From: Cellulomonas cellasea
GTDB lineage: Bacteria; Actinomycetota; Actinomycetes; Actinomycetales; Cellulomonadaceae
Length of the DNA stretch: 64,000 nt
Assembly: GCF_030372105.1 (NCBI RefSeq)
Contig: NZ_JAUDBQ010000001.1
Coordinates: 124,001 to 188,000, forward strand
Direction: 5' to 3'
Of this stretch, positions 7,372 to 16,077 are shown one piece after another. The position numbers were made by a program, and so were the translations under genes. The notes beneath the pieces were generated by a model, which saw only the letters and a program-made list of their open reading frames with translations, made no database searches and was not told where the DNA came from. How positions within the stretch are numbered: the first letter of the stretch is position 1; every line of letters starts with the position of its first letter.

Positions 7372-9614
7372 TGGCCCCCGCCGCGCCGCCCACGCTCCGC
7401 CAGCGCCTGCGGGGCCGGCTGGCGCCGAGCCGTCGCGCAATGCCCGATCTGGGGCATTATGTCCCGATGAGGATCCTGCGGATCTCCCACAGCGCTGTCG
7501 TCGACGAGTGGCGCCACCGCGAGCGCGCGATCCGCTCCCACGGGCTCCGGGTCCACCTGCTCTCGGCGCGCCGCTGGGATGAGGGAGGCCGTGTCGTCGC
7601 CCTGGAGCCCCGCCCCGGTGAGGACGTGCGCGGGGTGCGCACCTTCGGCCGGCACCCCAACCTGTTCGTCTACGACCCGGTGGCGCTGTGGCGCGCGCTG
7701 GGCGCCCAGTGGGATGTGGTCGACATCCACGAGGAGCCGTACTCGCTGGCCACAGCGGAGGTGCTGGCCCTGCTCGCGCTGCGCCGCCGGCGCACGCCCG
7801 TCGTGCTGTACTCCGCCCAGAACATCGTCAAGCGGTTCCCGCCGCCGTTCGCCTGGCTGGAGCGCCGCGCGCTGCGCCGCGCCGCGGCCCTGTCGGCGTG
7901 CAACACCCAGGCCGCGCGGATCGCCCGGTCGCGCGGCCTGGCCGGCCCGGCGCGGGTGATCGGCCTCGGCGTGGACCTCACGCGCTTCAGCCCGCCCGAC
8001 ACACGCCGTCGCGACCACACGACCCAGCCCGCGGCGGTGCTGCGGGTCGGCTACATCGGCAGGCTGGCGCCGCACAAGGGCGTCGACGTGCTGCTCGAGG
8101 CCGCCGCGCTCGACCCCCGCATGCGCGTCGAGATCGCCGGCGCCGGGCCCTCCCAGCCGGCGCTGCGCACCCGTGCGGCGCAGCCGGACCTCGCCGGACG
8201 CGTGCGGTTCCTGGGCCACCTCACACCGGGCGCCCTCGCCGAGCTGTACCGGGAGGTCGACGTGCTCGCGGCGCCCTCGCTGCCCACCGCCGGCTGGCTC
8301 GAGCAGTTCTGCCGGGTGGCGGTGGAGGCGATGGCCAGCGGCTGCGTCGTCGTCGCCTCGCACACCGGGGCGCTGCCCGACGTGGTCGGCGACGCGGGGC
8401 TCCTGGTCCCGCCCGCAGACCCCGCCGCGCTGGCCCAGGCGATCGCGCGCGTGGTCGACGAGCCCGGCCTGGCTCCCAAGCTGCGCGAACGTGGGCTCGA
8501 CCGCGCCCGGGAGTACTCGTGGGAGCGGATCGGCGCGCAGTACGTCGAGCTGTACGCCGAGGCGGCGCCTGCCCGCGACGGCGTGGCCGGCGCCGGAGAC
8601 GGGGACGGGGACGGGGACGGCAAAGTCGCCCGCACGCACGGCCGGCGCGCCGAGCGGGCCGCCACCCGCACCGGGGACCGTCCCTCACCCGAGGTCGTCG
8701 TCATCGCCTACGGCGCGCCCGCGCTGCTCGAGCGGTGCCTCGCCACACTGGGCGACCCGCAGGACGGCGCCCGTCCGCCCGTGCTGGTGGTGGACAACTC
8801 CAGCGACCGGCGCGTGCGGGCCGTCGCCACGGCCGCCGGCGCGGAGTACCTCGACCCCGGGGCCAACCTCGGCTTCGCGGGCGCGGTGAACCTCGCGCTG
8901 GGGCGCCGCGCCGACGCTGGCTCCCGGTCGGACCTGCTCCTGCTCAACCCGGACGCGGCCGTCGAGCCCGAGGGGATCCGCGAGCTGCAGCGTGCGCTGC
9001 ACGCCGAGCCGGGCCTCGCGGCGGTGGCGCCCACACAGCATGACGGGGACGGGGAGCCGGCCCAGGTCGCCTGGCCGTTCCCCTCACCGGTCCGCGCCTG
9101 GCTGCAGGCGCTGGGCCTGGGTCGCCTGAGCCAGCGGGAGGACTTCATGATCGGCTCGGTGCTGCTGCTCAACGGCGAGGCCCTCGACGAGGTCGGGACC
9201 TTCGACGACGACTTCTTCCTCTACAGCGAGGAGACCGACTGGCAGTACCGCGCCCGCCAGGCGGGGTGGCGCGCGGCGCTCGTCCCGTCGGTCGTCGCCA
9301 CACATGTCGGCGGCGCCACGAGCACCGATCCGGTGCGCCGCGAGACCCACTTCCACGCCTCCCAGGAGCGCTACCTGCGCAAACACCACGGGCGGCGTGG
9401 CTGGGCCTCCGCCCGGGCCGCCATGCTGCTCGGCGTCGCCGCGCGGGCGGCCCTGCTGCGGGGCCCGCGCGGGCGTGACGCGCGGCGGCGCGGCGTGCTG
9501 TACCTGCGCGGCCCACTGCACGTGGAGGCTGCCTTGTTCGACGCCACGCCCCCGGGGCCGCCGGGCCGCAGGCGCCATGGCCGCCACCTCGACCGCGCGG
9601 ACCTCCCGTCATGA
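7371..9614 (+). CDS. Two-domain glycosyltransferase, GT4 fused to GT2
   Basis: A 747-residue protein with two complete glycosyltransferase modules. The N-terminal GT4 (about residues 33-395) starts at MRILRISHSAVVDEW and carries RVGYIGRLAPHKGVDVLLEAA and EQFCRVAVEAMASGCVVVAS. A low-complexity linker of repeated Gly-Asp (encoded near 8597-8620) and an Arg/Ala-rich stretch follow. The C-terminal GT2 (about 440-740) has VVVIAYGAPALLERCL, LVVDNSSD, NLGFAGAVNLALG and LLLLNPDAAVEPEG, resembling rhamnosyl/galactofuranosyl transferases. Start is either the coupled ATG used here or the ATG at 7467. Presumably it adds two successive sugars. The last 4 bp overlap the next gene. Confidence 0.85.
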   Translation: MAPAAPPTLRQRLRGRLAPSRRAMPDLGHYVPMRILRISHSAVVDEWRHRERAIRSHGLRVHLLSARRWDEGGRVVALEPRPGEDVRGVRTFGRHPNLFVYDPVALWRALGAQWDVVDIHEEPYSLATAEVLALLALRRRRTPVVLYSAQNIVKRFPPPFAWLERRALRRAAALSACNTQAARIARSRGLAGPARVIGLGVDLTRFSPPDTRRRDHTTQPAAVLRVGYIGRLAPHKGVDVLLEAAALDPRMRVEIAGAGPSQPALRTRAAQPDLAGRVRFLGHLTPGALAELYREVDVLAAPSLPTAGWLEQFCRVAVEAMASGCVVVASHTGALPDVVGDAGLLVPPADPAALAQAIARVVDEPGLAPKLRERGLDRAREYSWERIGAQYVELYAEAAPARDGVAGAGDGDGDGDGKVARTHGRRAERAATRTGDRPSPEVVVIAYGAPALLERCLATLGDPQDGARPPVLVVDNSSDRRVRAVATAAGAEYLDPGANLGFAGAVNLALGRRADAGSRSDLLLLNPDAAVEPEGIRELQRALHAEPGLAAVAPTQHDGDGEPAQVAWPFPSPVRAWLQALGLGRLSQREDFMIGSVLLLNGEALDEVGTFDDDFFLYSEETDWQYRARQAGWRAALVPSVVATHVGGATSTDPVRRETHFHASQERYLRKHHGRRGWASARAAMLLGVAARAALLRGPRGRDARRRGVLYLRGPLHVEAALFDATPPGPPGRRRHGRHLDRADLPS

Positions 9615-11026
9615 CAGCGCCCGGGCTGGCCGATCCCGCCGACGCCGCACTCGACGGCGCCACCCTCGACGACGTCCAGCGCGCCGACAGGGTGTCCGCC
9701 GCACGCGACGCGCTCCGCCGTCAGCGGCTCCGCCGCGGCGCGGCCCTGGGCCTGACCGCCCTCGGGATCATGCTCGGCGCCCTCGTCGCCGAGCGCCCGC
9801 TGCTCCTGGTGCTGGTCGGGTCGGCGGTGCTCGCCGTGGGGCTCACGCTGCGCCAGCCGGCGGCCGTGCCGGTGCTCGCGATGCCCGCCCTCATCCTCAT
9901 CAACCGGGTGGGCGACGCGGCCGGCGGGCTGTCCATCTCCGACCTCGTCCTGTTCGCCGCGCTGTGGCCCGCGCTGCTCCTCGGCGCCCGGCCGCTGAGC
10001 GCCCCCTTGCGGTCGATGCTGTGGGCGTCGGCGGTGTACCAGGCGCTCGTGCTGTTCACGGTGATCGCGAACCCCTACGCCGCCAACACCACCGAGTGGT
10101 TCCACTCGTGGCTGCTGATCGCCGGCGCGCTCCTCGTCGGGTGGGCCGCCGGCGCGTCGGGGCACGGGCCGCTGGCCCTCGGCCTCTACGTCGGCGCAGC
10201 CGCCTGTGTGGCGGTCGTGACCTGCTCCGCGTGGCTCGTGGCGGCGGCGGACGGCAACTACGGCCCGGTCTTCCTCGGCGAGCCGCTGATGATGCACAAG
10301 AACTACCTGGGCTGCGTGCTCGCGTTCGCGGCGCTGATCGTCTACGCGCGGCCGCGCTGGCTGCGGTGGCGTGACGGCTGGTGCCTGGCGCTGCTGGCGC
10401 TCTTCCTGGTGGCGATCCTCGCCTCGCAGTCCCGGCAGGCGATGATCGGGCTGGCCCTGGCGGTCGCCGTCGTGGCGCTGCGCCCGGATCCGACCCGCAG
10501 GCGCTCGAAGCTCGTGCTGGTCGCCGGCGTGGCCGTCACCGTCAGCGTGGTCTCCCTGGTGCGGGACCAGATCGAGTCCGGGGACCTGCACAACTCCGCG
10601 AACCAGCGTCTCGCCTGGTTCGAGCAGTCGGTGGCGATCTGGCAGCAGCACCCCGTCTTCGGCGCCGGGCTGCGCTGGTGGTACACGGACCGCTTCCCCG
10701 AGCGCTTCCAGCCGCCGAACGCCGAGTTCGAGGTGGTGTCCTCGGCGGGCGCGGTGGGGCTGGTGGGGTGGGTGCTGCTGGTGGTGGTGTGCCTGGTGGC
10801 GCTGTGGCGGGTCGACCCGAGGTTCGGCACGCTCGCGTTCGCGATGGTGCTGATGCGGTTCACGCAGGGGCAGTTCGACCTGTTCTGGGTCGCCGCGCAG
10901 GTCTCCATCCCGTTCGTTGTGGCGGGCGTGTGCCTGGGCGCCCAGGCGCACGCCGAGCGCCGCGCGGAGGATCATCCGGAGGATCGCGCCCTCGACCCGC
11001 CGCGTCCGCGAGAGGCCGCCTGGTGA
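9611..11026 (+). CDS. O-antigen ligase/polymerase-like membrane protein (Wzy family)
   Basis: Polytopic membrane protein, 471 residues, with about 10-12 hydrophobic segments and a large extracytoplasmic loop before the last helices. This is the architecture of the O-antigen ligase/Wzy polymerase superfamily (PF04932-like). Features typical of the family include an Arg-rich core SQSRQAMIGLALAV and the loop NQRLAWFEQSVAIWQQHPVFGAGLRWWYTD, which corresponds to the conserved R...W..A...I..HP..G.G motif. It would polymerise or ligate lipid-linked glycan repeats at the outer face. It is coupled at both ends by 4-bp overlaps. Polymerase and ligase cannot be told apart from sequence alone. Confidence 0.85.
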   Translation: MTAPGLADPADAALDGATLDDVQRADRVSAARDALRRQRLRRGAALGLTALGIMLGALVAERPLLLVLVGSAVLAVGLTLRQPAAVPVLAMPALILINRVGDAAGGLSISDLVLFAALWPALLLGARPLSAPLRSMLWASAVYQALVLFTVIANPYAANTTEWFHSWLLIAGALLVGWAAGASGHGPLALGLYVGAAACVAVVTCSAWLVAAADGNYGPVFLGEPLMMHKNYLGCVLAFAALIVYARPRWLRWRDGWCLALLALFLVAILASQSRQAMIGLALAVAVVALRPDPTRRRSKLVLVAGVAVTVSVVSLVRDQIESGDLHNSANQRLAWFEQSVAIWQQHPVFGAGLRWWYTDRFPERFQPPNAEFEVVSSAGAVGLVGWVLLVVVCLVALWRVDPRFGTLAFAMVLMRFTQGQFDLFWVAAQVSIPFVVAGVCLGAQAHAERRAEDHPEDRALDPPRPREAAW

Positions 11027-12045
11027 GCCCCGTCGACGTCGCGCACGTGGTCTGCACCGAAGCGTTCGCGGGAGTGGAGCGCTACGTCGCGACGCTGGCC
11101 CGGGAGCAGGACGCGCGCGGCATGCGGGTGCAGGTGCTGGGCGGGGCCCCGGAGCGGATGCGCGCCGAGTTGGCTGGCGGCGGTGTGGGCTGGTCGCCGG
11201 CGGCGACCCCGTGGCATGCCGTGCGTGGGCTGATGGCCCTGCGCGGCCTGCGGCTCGTGCACGCGCATATGACGGCCGCGGAGTCCGCCGCCGTCGTGGG
11301 CGCCCGTGCCCCGATCGTCGTCACCCGGCACTTCGCGGGGCGCCGGGGCTCGACGCCGCCCGCGCGGCTGGCCGGGCGCGTGGTGGCCCGCCGAGTCGCC
11401 GACCAGGTCGCGATCAGCTCGTTCGTGGCCCAGCGCATCGAGGGCCCGTCCACGGTGATCCACCCGGGTGTGCGCCCGCAGCCGGCTGGCGCCGGCGGGT
11501 CGCGGGAGCCCGTGGTGCTCGTGGCCCAGCGCCTGGAGGCCGAGAAGCGCACCGACCTCGCCCTGCGGATGTGGGCCGCCTCCGGGCTCGCGGCACATGG
11601 CTGGCGGTTGCAGGTCGCCGGCGAGGGAGCGCTGCTGGGCGAGCTGCGACGGCTGGCCGTCGAGTTGGGGGTGGCTGGGTCGTGCGACTTCCTGGGCGCG
11701 CGGGCCGACATCGCCGACCTCATGGCCCGGGCGGGGGTGTTCCTGGCGCCCCGGCCCGACGAGCCGTATGGGCTGTCGGTCGTGGAGGCGATGGCGCACG
11801 GCCTGCCCGTCGTGGCGGCAGCGGGCGGCGGGCACGACGAGACGGTCGGCGCGAGCCCGCTCGCCACCCTCGTCGACGCGGCCGAGCCCGACGGCGCGGG
11901 AGCGGCCCTCGCCGCGCTGGCGGGGGATCCGGGCCGCCGCGCCGCCTACGGCGAGGACCTGCGACGGCTGCAGCGCCGCCAGTTCACCGTGGCGGCCCAC
12001 GCCGCGCGCCTGGAGGCCGTCTATCGCGCGGCGGTGCTGCGATGA
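11023..12045 (+). CDS. Glycosyltransferase family 4
   Basis: GT-B glycosyltransferase of 340 residues, starting at a GTG that overlaps the upstream stop (GTGA). The N-terminal half has HVVCTEAFAGVERYVATLA, typical of GT4 acceptor domains. The C-terminal half has VVLVAQRLEAEKRTDLALRMWA and the E-x7-E region DEPYGLSVVEAMAHGLPVVAAAGGG. The short linker IHPGVRPQPAGAGG lies between the halves. It belongs to the same coupled cluster and would act in the cytoplasm on the lipid-linked intermediate. Specificity unknown. Confidence 0.87.
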   Translation: MSPVDVAHVVCTEAFAGVERYVATLAREQDARGMRVQVLGGAPERMRAELAGGGVGWSPAATPWHAVRGLMALRGLRLVHAHMTAAESAAVVGARAPIVVTRHFAGRRGSTPPARLAGRVVARRVADQVAISSFVAQRIEGPSTVIHPGVRPQPAGAGGSREPVVLVAQRLEAEKRTDLALRMWAASGLAAHGWRLQVAGEGALLGELRRLAVELGVAGSCDFLGARADIADLMARAGVFLAPRPDEPYGLSVVEAMAHGLPVVAAAGGGHDETVGASPLATLVDAAEPDGAGAALAALAGDPGRRAAYGEDLRRLQRRQFTVAAHAARLEAVYRAAVLR

Positions 12046-13334
12046 CCGGGGAGGCCGCCACCGCGGGCGACGCGCCGCTGATCGACGCGCCGCTGATCGA
12101 CGCCCCCTTGATCGATGAGGCGCCGGAGCGTGGCGACGACGCCCCGCACCCGGCCGTGCACGGCGGCCACGACCTCGTCGTCGCGTCCTTGGAGCCGTGG
12201 GACGAGGTGTGGCGCCGCAACCAGCACCTGCTCGCGGGCCTCCTGCGTGCCGACCCCGCGCTGCGTGTGCTGCTGCTCGAGCCGCCCGCCGACCCGCTGC
12301 ACGACCTGCGCCGGGGGGCTCGGGTCAGCCCGGGCCGGCGGCTGCGCGCGATCGGGCCCGACGAGGGCGGCGCCCCGGGCCGGCTGTGGGCGCTGCGTCC
12401 CACCAAGTGGCTCCCCCGCCGGGTCGACCCCCTGGGCGACCTGCGGCGGGCCCGCGGCGTCCAGGGGGTCGCGCGGCGACTGGGGATGTCCTCGCCGCTG
12501 CTGTGGGTCAACGATCCCGCCGCGGCCACACTGTTGGAGGCGACCGGCTGGCCGGCGCTGTACGACGTCACCGACGACTGGCTGCTCGCGTCCCGGAGCC
12601 CGCGCCAGACGGCGACGCTGCGGGCCCAGGAGCAGGTGCTGCTGACACGGTGCGCGGAGGTGACGGTGTGCTCACCCGCGCTGGCCGCCGCCAAGGGCGC
12701 CCTGCGGCCGGTGACCCTCGTCCCGAACGGGGTCGACGTCGCGCGGTACCGCGCCCGTGCGGACCGCCCCCCAGCGCTGCCCGAGGGGCCGTGCGCGGTG
12801 TACGTGGGCACGGCGCACCCGGATCGGATGGACGTCGAGTTGTGCGTCGAGCTCGCCGAGCGGCTCACCGCCGGGGGCAGCGGGACGCTGGTTTTGGTGG
12901 GCCCGGTGCTGCTGGAGGCCGCCGACGTGGTGCGCCTCGAGCGGGCCGGGGCGCGCCTGCTGGGCCCGCGGCCGTCCGCCCAGGTGCCCGGCTACCTGCA
13001 GCACGCCGACGTGCTGGTGGTGCCGCACCTGGTGGACGACTTCACCGACTCACTCGACCCGCTCAAGCTCTACGAGTACCTGGCGGTGGGGCGACCGGTG
13101 GTGAGCACCCCGGTGGCCGGGTTCCGCGACCTGACTCCGTCCACGCGCGTGCGGGTGGCCGAGCGCCCGGCCTTCACGGCGGCGGTGGTCGAGGCGCTCC
13201 GCTCGGCGCCCGACGACGGGCTGGCGGCGGCGGGCGGGCTCGTGCCGGTGCCGACGTGGGACCAGCGGGTGCGGGAGATGGCGCTCGTGCTCAGCCGCGT
13301 GGCCGCGACGCGAGGAGCTCCCACACGCGCGTGA
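12042..13334 (+). CDS. Glycosyltransferase (GT4/TuaH-like)
   Basis: Last plus-strand gene of the exopolysaccharide run, 430 residues. After a disordered N-terminus containing a triplicated PLIDA-type repeat, it reads DLVVASLEPWDEVWRRNQHLLAG, as in the TuaH/GT1-like glycosyltransferases of teichuronic acid and capsule loci. The second half has CAVYVGTAHPDRMDVELCVELAERL and DDFTDSLDPLKLYEYLAVGRPVVSTPVAGF, the nucleotide-sugar site with its conserved K-x-x-E-Y-L/A-x-G-x-P-V-V pattern. It overlaps the preceding stop by 4 bp. Its last 44 bp overlap the 3' end of the convergent glycosyltransferase gene, so the two transcripts must share antisense sequence. Confidence 0.83.
   Translation: MTGEAATAGDAPLIDAPLIDAPLIDEAPERGDDAPHPAVHGGHDLVVASLEPWDEVWRRNQHLLAGLLRADPALRVLLLEPPADPLHDLRRGARVSPGRRLRAIGPDEGGAPGRLWALRPTKWLPRRVDPLGDLRRARGVQGVARRLGMSSPLLWVNDPAAATLLEATGWPALYDVTDDWLLASRSPRQTATLRAQEQVLLTRCAEVTVCSPALAAAKGALRPVTLVPNGVDVARYRARADRPPALPEGPCAVYVGTAHPDRMDVELCVELAERLTAGGSGTLVLVGPVLLEAADVVRLERAGARLLGPRPSAQVPGYLQHADVLVVPHLVDDFTDSLDPLKLYEYLAVGRPVVSTPVAGFRDLTPSTRVRVAERPAFTAAVVEALRSAPDDGLAAAGGLVPVPTWDQRVREMALVLSRVAATRGAPTRA
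12069..12113 (+). repeat. Three tandem 15-bp units in a coding N-terminus
   Basis: Two exact copies of gacgcgccgctgatc followed by one diverged copy (gacgcccccttgatc), together encoding DAPLI-DAPLI-DAPLI before DEAPE. The repeat keeps the frame and lies in the predicted disordered N-terminal tail of the glycosyltransferase. It is a candidate for slipped-strand length variation. Confidence 0.9.
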
Positions 13335-14475
13335 CCTCGTCGGCGGTCCGGTCGACGCCGAAGCGCGAGCGGACGTCATCCCAGGCCGCCCGGGCCCGCA
13401 GCCGCGCGACGGCCGGGTCCCGCAGCACCTCGTCCACCGCGCGGGCCATGCCCGCCACGTCGTGCGGCTCCACCAGCTCGCACCACGACGACCCGTCGGG
13501 CGTGTACGCGATCTCCTCCACCCCGCCGCCCCGTGTCGCGACCACCGGGACGCCGCGGGCCATCGCCTCGACGATCACCTGGCCGAAGGGCTCGGGGACG
13601 GGTGAGGCGTGCACCAGGACGCTCAGGCCGTCGAGCTCGGGCGCCGGGTCCTCGACCCACCCGGTGAACTCGAGCCGGTCGCCCAGCGCGAGCCGATCGG
13701 CCAGCTCGCGCACCCGGGCCTCATAGCCCCGCTCGGCGAACAGGGCGGCGCCCACCACCCGGAACCGCGCCTTCGGATGGCCCTCGGCGATCTCCGCACA
13801 CGCCTGGACGAACTCGAGCTGGCCTTTGGTGGGGCTGATCCGGCCCACCAGCCCCACCACCGCCGGGGAGGGCTCGAGGCGCTCGTCGGGGTCGGCGACG
13901 ACCTGCTCGGGGGCGAGCCCCGGATGCGCCAGCGTCCAGCCGCGCGGCAGCGGCAGCAGGGTGCTCGCGGTGGCCCGCGAGTTCACCAGCACATGGTCGG
14001 GCCCGTGCCGCGCGGCCCAGCGGAACATCCGGGCCACACGCGCGGGCAGGTAGTCGTCGCTGATCCTGTCGTGCACGTGCCACACCAGCGGGAGACGGGT
14101 GAGCCGGGCCGCCGGCCAGGCCAGGAGGTCTGCCTTGAGCGAGGTCGCGTGGACCACGTCCGGGCGCAGGGAGCGCAGCAGCCACGCGAGGCGCAGCACG
14201 AACGGCGCCGTCCGCGCGGCCGACGCCCCGGCCCGCCACGCCGACCTCCCCACCGCGTGGCGGTCGGCGCCCCCCACCCCCGGGGCCAGCGGCAGGACGC
14301 GCACCTGGACGCCCAGGCGCTCCAGCCGGGCGACGAGCGGCCCGTCCGCGAACAGCACCACGATCACGCGCACGCGCGCGGGGTCCACTGCCGCGCACAG
14401 CCGCATGAGCGCCAGCTCCGCGCCCCCGAGCTGGCCGGTGTGGTCCAGCACCACCACGCGGGCGGGTCGGCTCAT
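13291..14475 (-). CDS. Glycosyltransferase family 4
   Basis: GT-B enzyme, 394 residues, last gene of the minus-strand exopolysaccharide run. It opens with VVVLDHTGQLGGAELALMRL, the usual GT4 acceptor-binding glycine-rich turn. Later come VVHATSLKADLLAWPAARL, VGLVGRISPTKGQLEFVQACAEI and the E-x7-E motif PEPFGQVIVEAMARGVPVVATRGGG. Start is the ATG overlapping the stop of the upstream Wzz-like gene by 4 bp (ATGA). Its 3' end runs 44 bp into the convergent plus-strand glycosyltransferase gene. Substrate unknown. Confidence 0.87.
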   Translation of the reverse strand: MSRPARVVVLDHTGQLGGAELALMRLCAAVDPARVRVIVVLFADGPLVARLERLGVQVRVLPLAPGVGGADRHAVGRSAWRAGASAARTAPFVLRLAWLLRSLRPDVVHATSLKADLLAWPAARLTRLPLVWHVHDRISDDYLPARVARMFRWAARHGPDHVLVNSRATASTLLPLPRGWTLAHPGLAPEQVVADPDERLEPSPAVVGLVGRISPTKGQLEFVQACAEIAEGHPKARFRVVGAALFAERGYEARVRELADRLALGDRLEFTGWVEDPAPELDGLSVLVHASPVPEPFGQVIVEAMARGVPVVATRGGGVEEIAYTPDGSSWCELVEPHDVAGMARAVDEVLRDPAVARLRARAAWDDVRSRFGVDRTADEVTRVWELLASRPRG

Positions 14476-16046
14476 GGGGTGTCCAGCAGCACCGCGTCCC
14501 GCTCGCGGCTGCGCTCCGGCACGGGCTGGGCGACCACCGTGTCCCCCGTGAACCCGTAGGTGGCGGCGTACTCGGAGCGACGCGACGAGGCGGGGCCCTC
14601 CAGGACGACGCCCAGCAGTCGCGCGTTCGCCGCCCGCAGGCGGTCCGCGGACTCCTCGATCGCGGTGATCTCGGTGTGCCCGATGGTCGCGGCGAGCACC
14701 ACCCCGTCGGCATACGCCCCGATGATCGTGGCGTCGGCGGCGACGAGCATGGGCGGCGCGTCGATGACGACCACGTCGACCGTCGCCCGCAGCTGCTCGA
14801 CCAGGTCCCGCACGGTGTCGCTGGCGAGGTAGTCGGCCGGGTCGAGCTCGGTGCGCAACGCGGGCAGCACCCGCAGGTGCGGGATGCGGGTGGGCTGCGG
14901 CGCGTGGTCGCCCAGGTCCACGTCCACGTCCACCCCGTCGCGCCAGCCCGGGTCGCCCTCCGCGGCGGGCAGCAGCGCGTTCAGCCGGGGTTGGCGCAGG
15001 TCCCCCGACAGCGCCACCACGCTGCGCCCGCTCAGCGCCCATGACGCCGCCAGGTTCGCCGTGATGAAGCTCCGCGGCGCCTCCAAGTCGGCGGCCGTCA
15101 CCACGATGACGATGCCCGGGCGCCCCTCCACGGCCGCCTGCACCGCGGTGCGCAGCTCGCGGACGGACTGGGTGTACGACGTCGCGGTGCGGATCGCCAC
15201 GGGCAGGTCGCCACTGTGCGCATGGGCCCGATGCGCGGCCGACGCGCCCGTGAGCCGCGCCAGCACCGGCGAGCCGGAGGCACGCCGGGCGCCGCCGGCC
15301 GTGCGCAGCTTGGTGTCGAGGGTGCGCCGGGCGACGGCGAGCCCGATCCCCAGCAGCAGGCCGCCGAGCAGCGCGATCAGGTAGACCAGGGACGCCGGCA
15401 AGCTGGTGAGCGTGGCGGTGACGGCGTTCTGCCGGATGGACGCCGGGGCGGCGATGAGCTGGGCCTGCGAGACCTGCGCCGAGAGCGTCTGGTACTGGTC
15501 CATGCTGGCCGCGTACTGCGCCTCGATCAGCCCGTCCGCGGCCTCCGCGGCGCGGGTGGCGTTCACGGCCGCCTGCCGCTGGGCGATCGACTCCCCCAGC
15601 ACGGCGAGGCGCTCCTGCATTGAGACGACGCCGCTGTCGTACTGGGCCTGCAGCGCCGCGACGTAGGCGCCCGCGACGGCGTTCGCGATCTCGACGGCCT
15701 GTGTCGGCGAGCTGCTCGACGCGTCGACAGCCACCCGGTCGGCGACGTCGGGGACGTATCCGCCCGTGACGTGCCGGGCGAGGTCGTCGGCGCGTGTCCC
15801 CTGCCCTAGCTCCTCGGCGGCCGCCGAGGTGACCGCCGGGCTGGTGACCAGGCTCGGGTCGGTGTCGAGCCGCACACCGGCGGCGGTGAGGGTCTCCGCG
15901 TCGACGAGCTGCACGGTGGCGGTGGCGACGTGCACGGGGACCTGGCGTTCCAGGTGCCACCAGGCGCCGACGAGCGCCGCGGCGACGGCGATGAGGACGA
16001 GCCAGCGGCTGAACCAGATCGTGCGGAACAGCTCCTGAAGTGTCAT
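14472..16046 (-). CDS. Wzz/BY-kinase-like protein with degenerate P-loop
   Basis: Chain-length determinant-type protein fused to a CpsD/BY-kinase-like domain, 524 residues. An N-terminal cytoplasmic stub (MTLQELFRTIWFSRW) leads to a first membrane helix (about 15-33), an extracytoplasmic Wzz region and a second helix (VYLIALLGGLLLGIGLAVARR). The kinase-like domain begins near residue 285. The region aligned with Walker A GEGKST reads EAPRSF (residues 322-327), so both glycines are lost and the Lys is Arg. Walker A' is altered to LSGDLRQPR, whereas Walker B VDVVVIDAPP is kept. There is no Tyr-rich tail. A strong ribosome site (AGGAAGG) precedes the ATG. It probably controls polymer length without ATP-driven autophosphorylation; that is inference. 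Confidence 0.83.
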   Translation of the reverse strand: MTLQELFRTIWFSRWLVLIAVAAALVGAWWHLERQVPVHVATATVQLVDAETLTAAGVRLDTDPSLVTSPAVTSAAAEELGQGTRADDLARHVTGGYVPDVADRVAVDASSSSPTQAVEIANAVAGAYVAALQAQYDSGVVSMQERLAVLGESIAQRQAAVNATRAAEAADGLIEAQYAASMDQYQTLSAQVSQAQLIAAPASIRQNAVTATLTSLPASLVYLIALLGGLLLGIGLAVARRTLDTKLRTAGGARRASGSPVLARLTGASAAHRAHAHSGDLPVAIRTATSYTQSVRELRTAVQAAVEGRPGIVIVVTAADLEAPRSFITANLAASWALSGRSVVALSGDLRQPRLNALLPAAEGDPGWRDGVDVDVDLGDHAPQPTRIPHLRVLPALRTELDPADYLASDTVRDLVEQLRATVDVVVIDAPPMLVAADATIIGAYADGVVLAATIGHTEITAIEESADRLRAANARLLGVVLEGPASSRRSEYAATYGFTGDTVVAQPVPERSRERDAVLLDTP

Positions 16047-16077
16047 GGGGCACCTTCCTGGGGTGGCGGGGTCGCAC

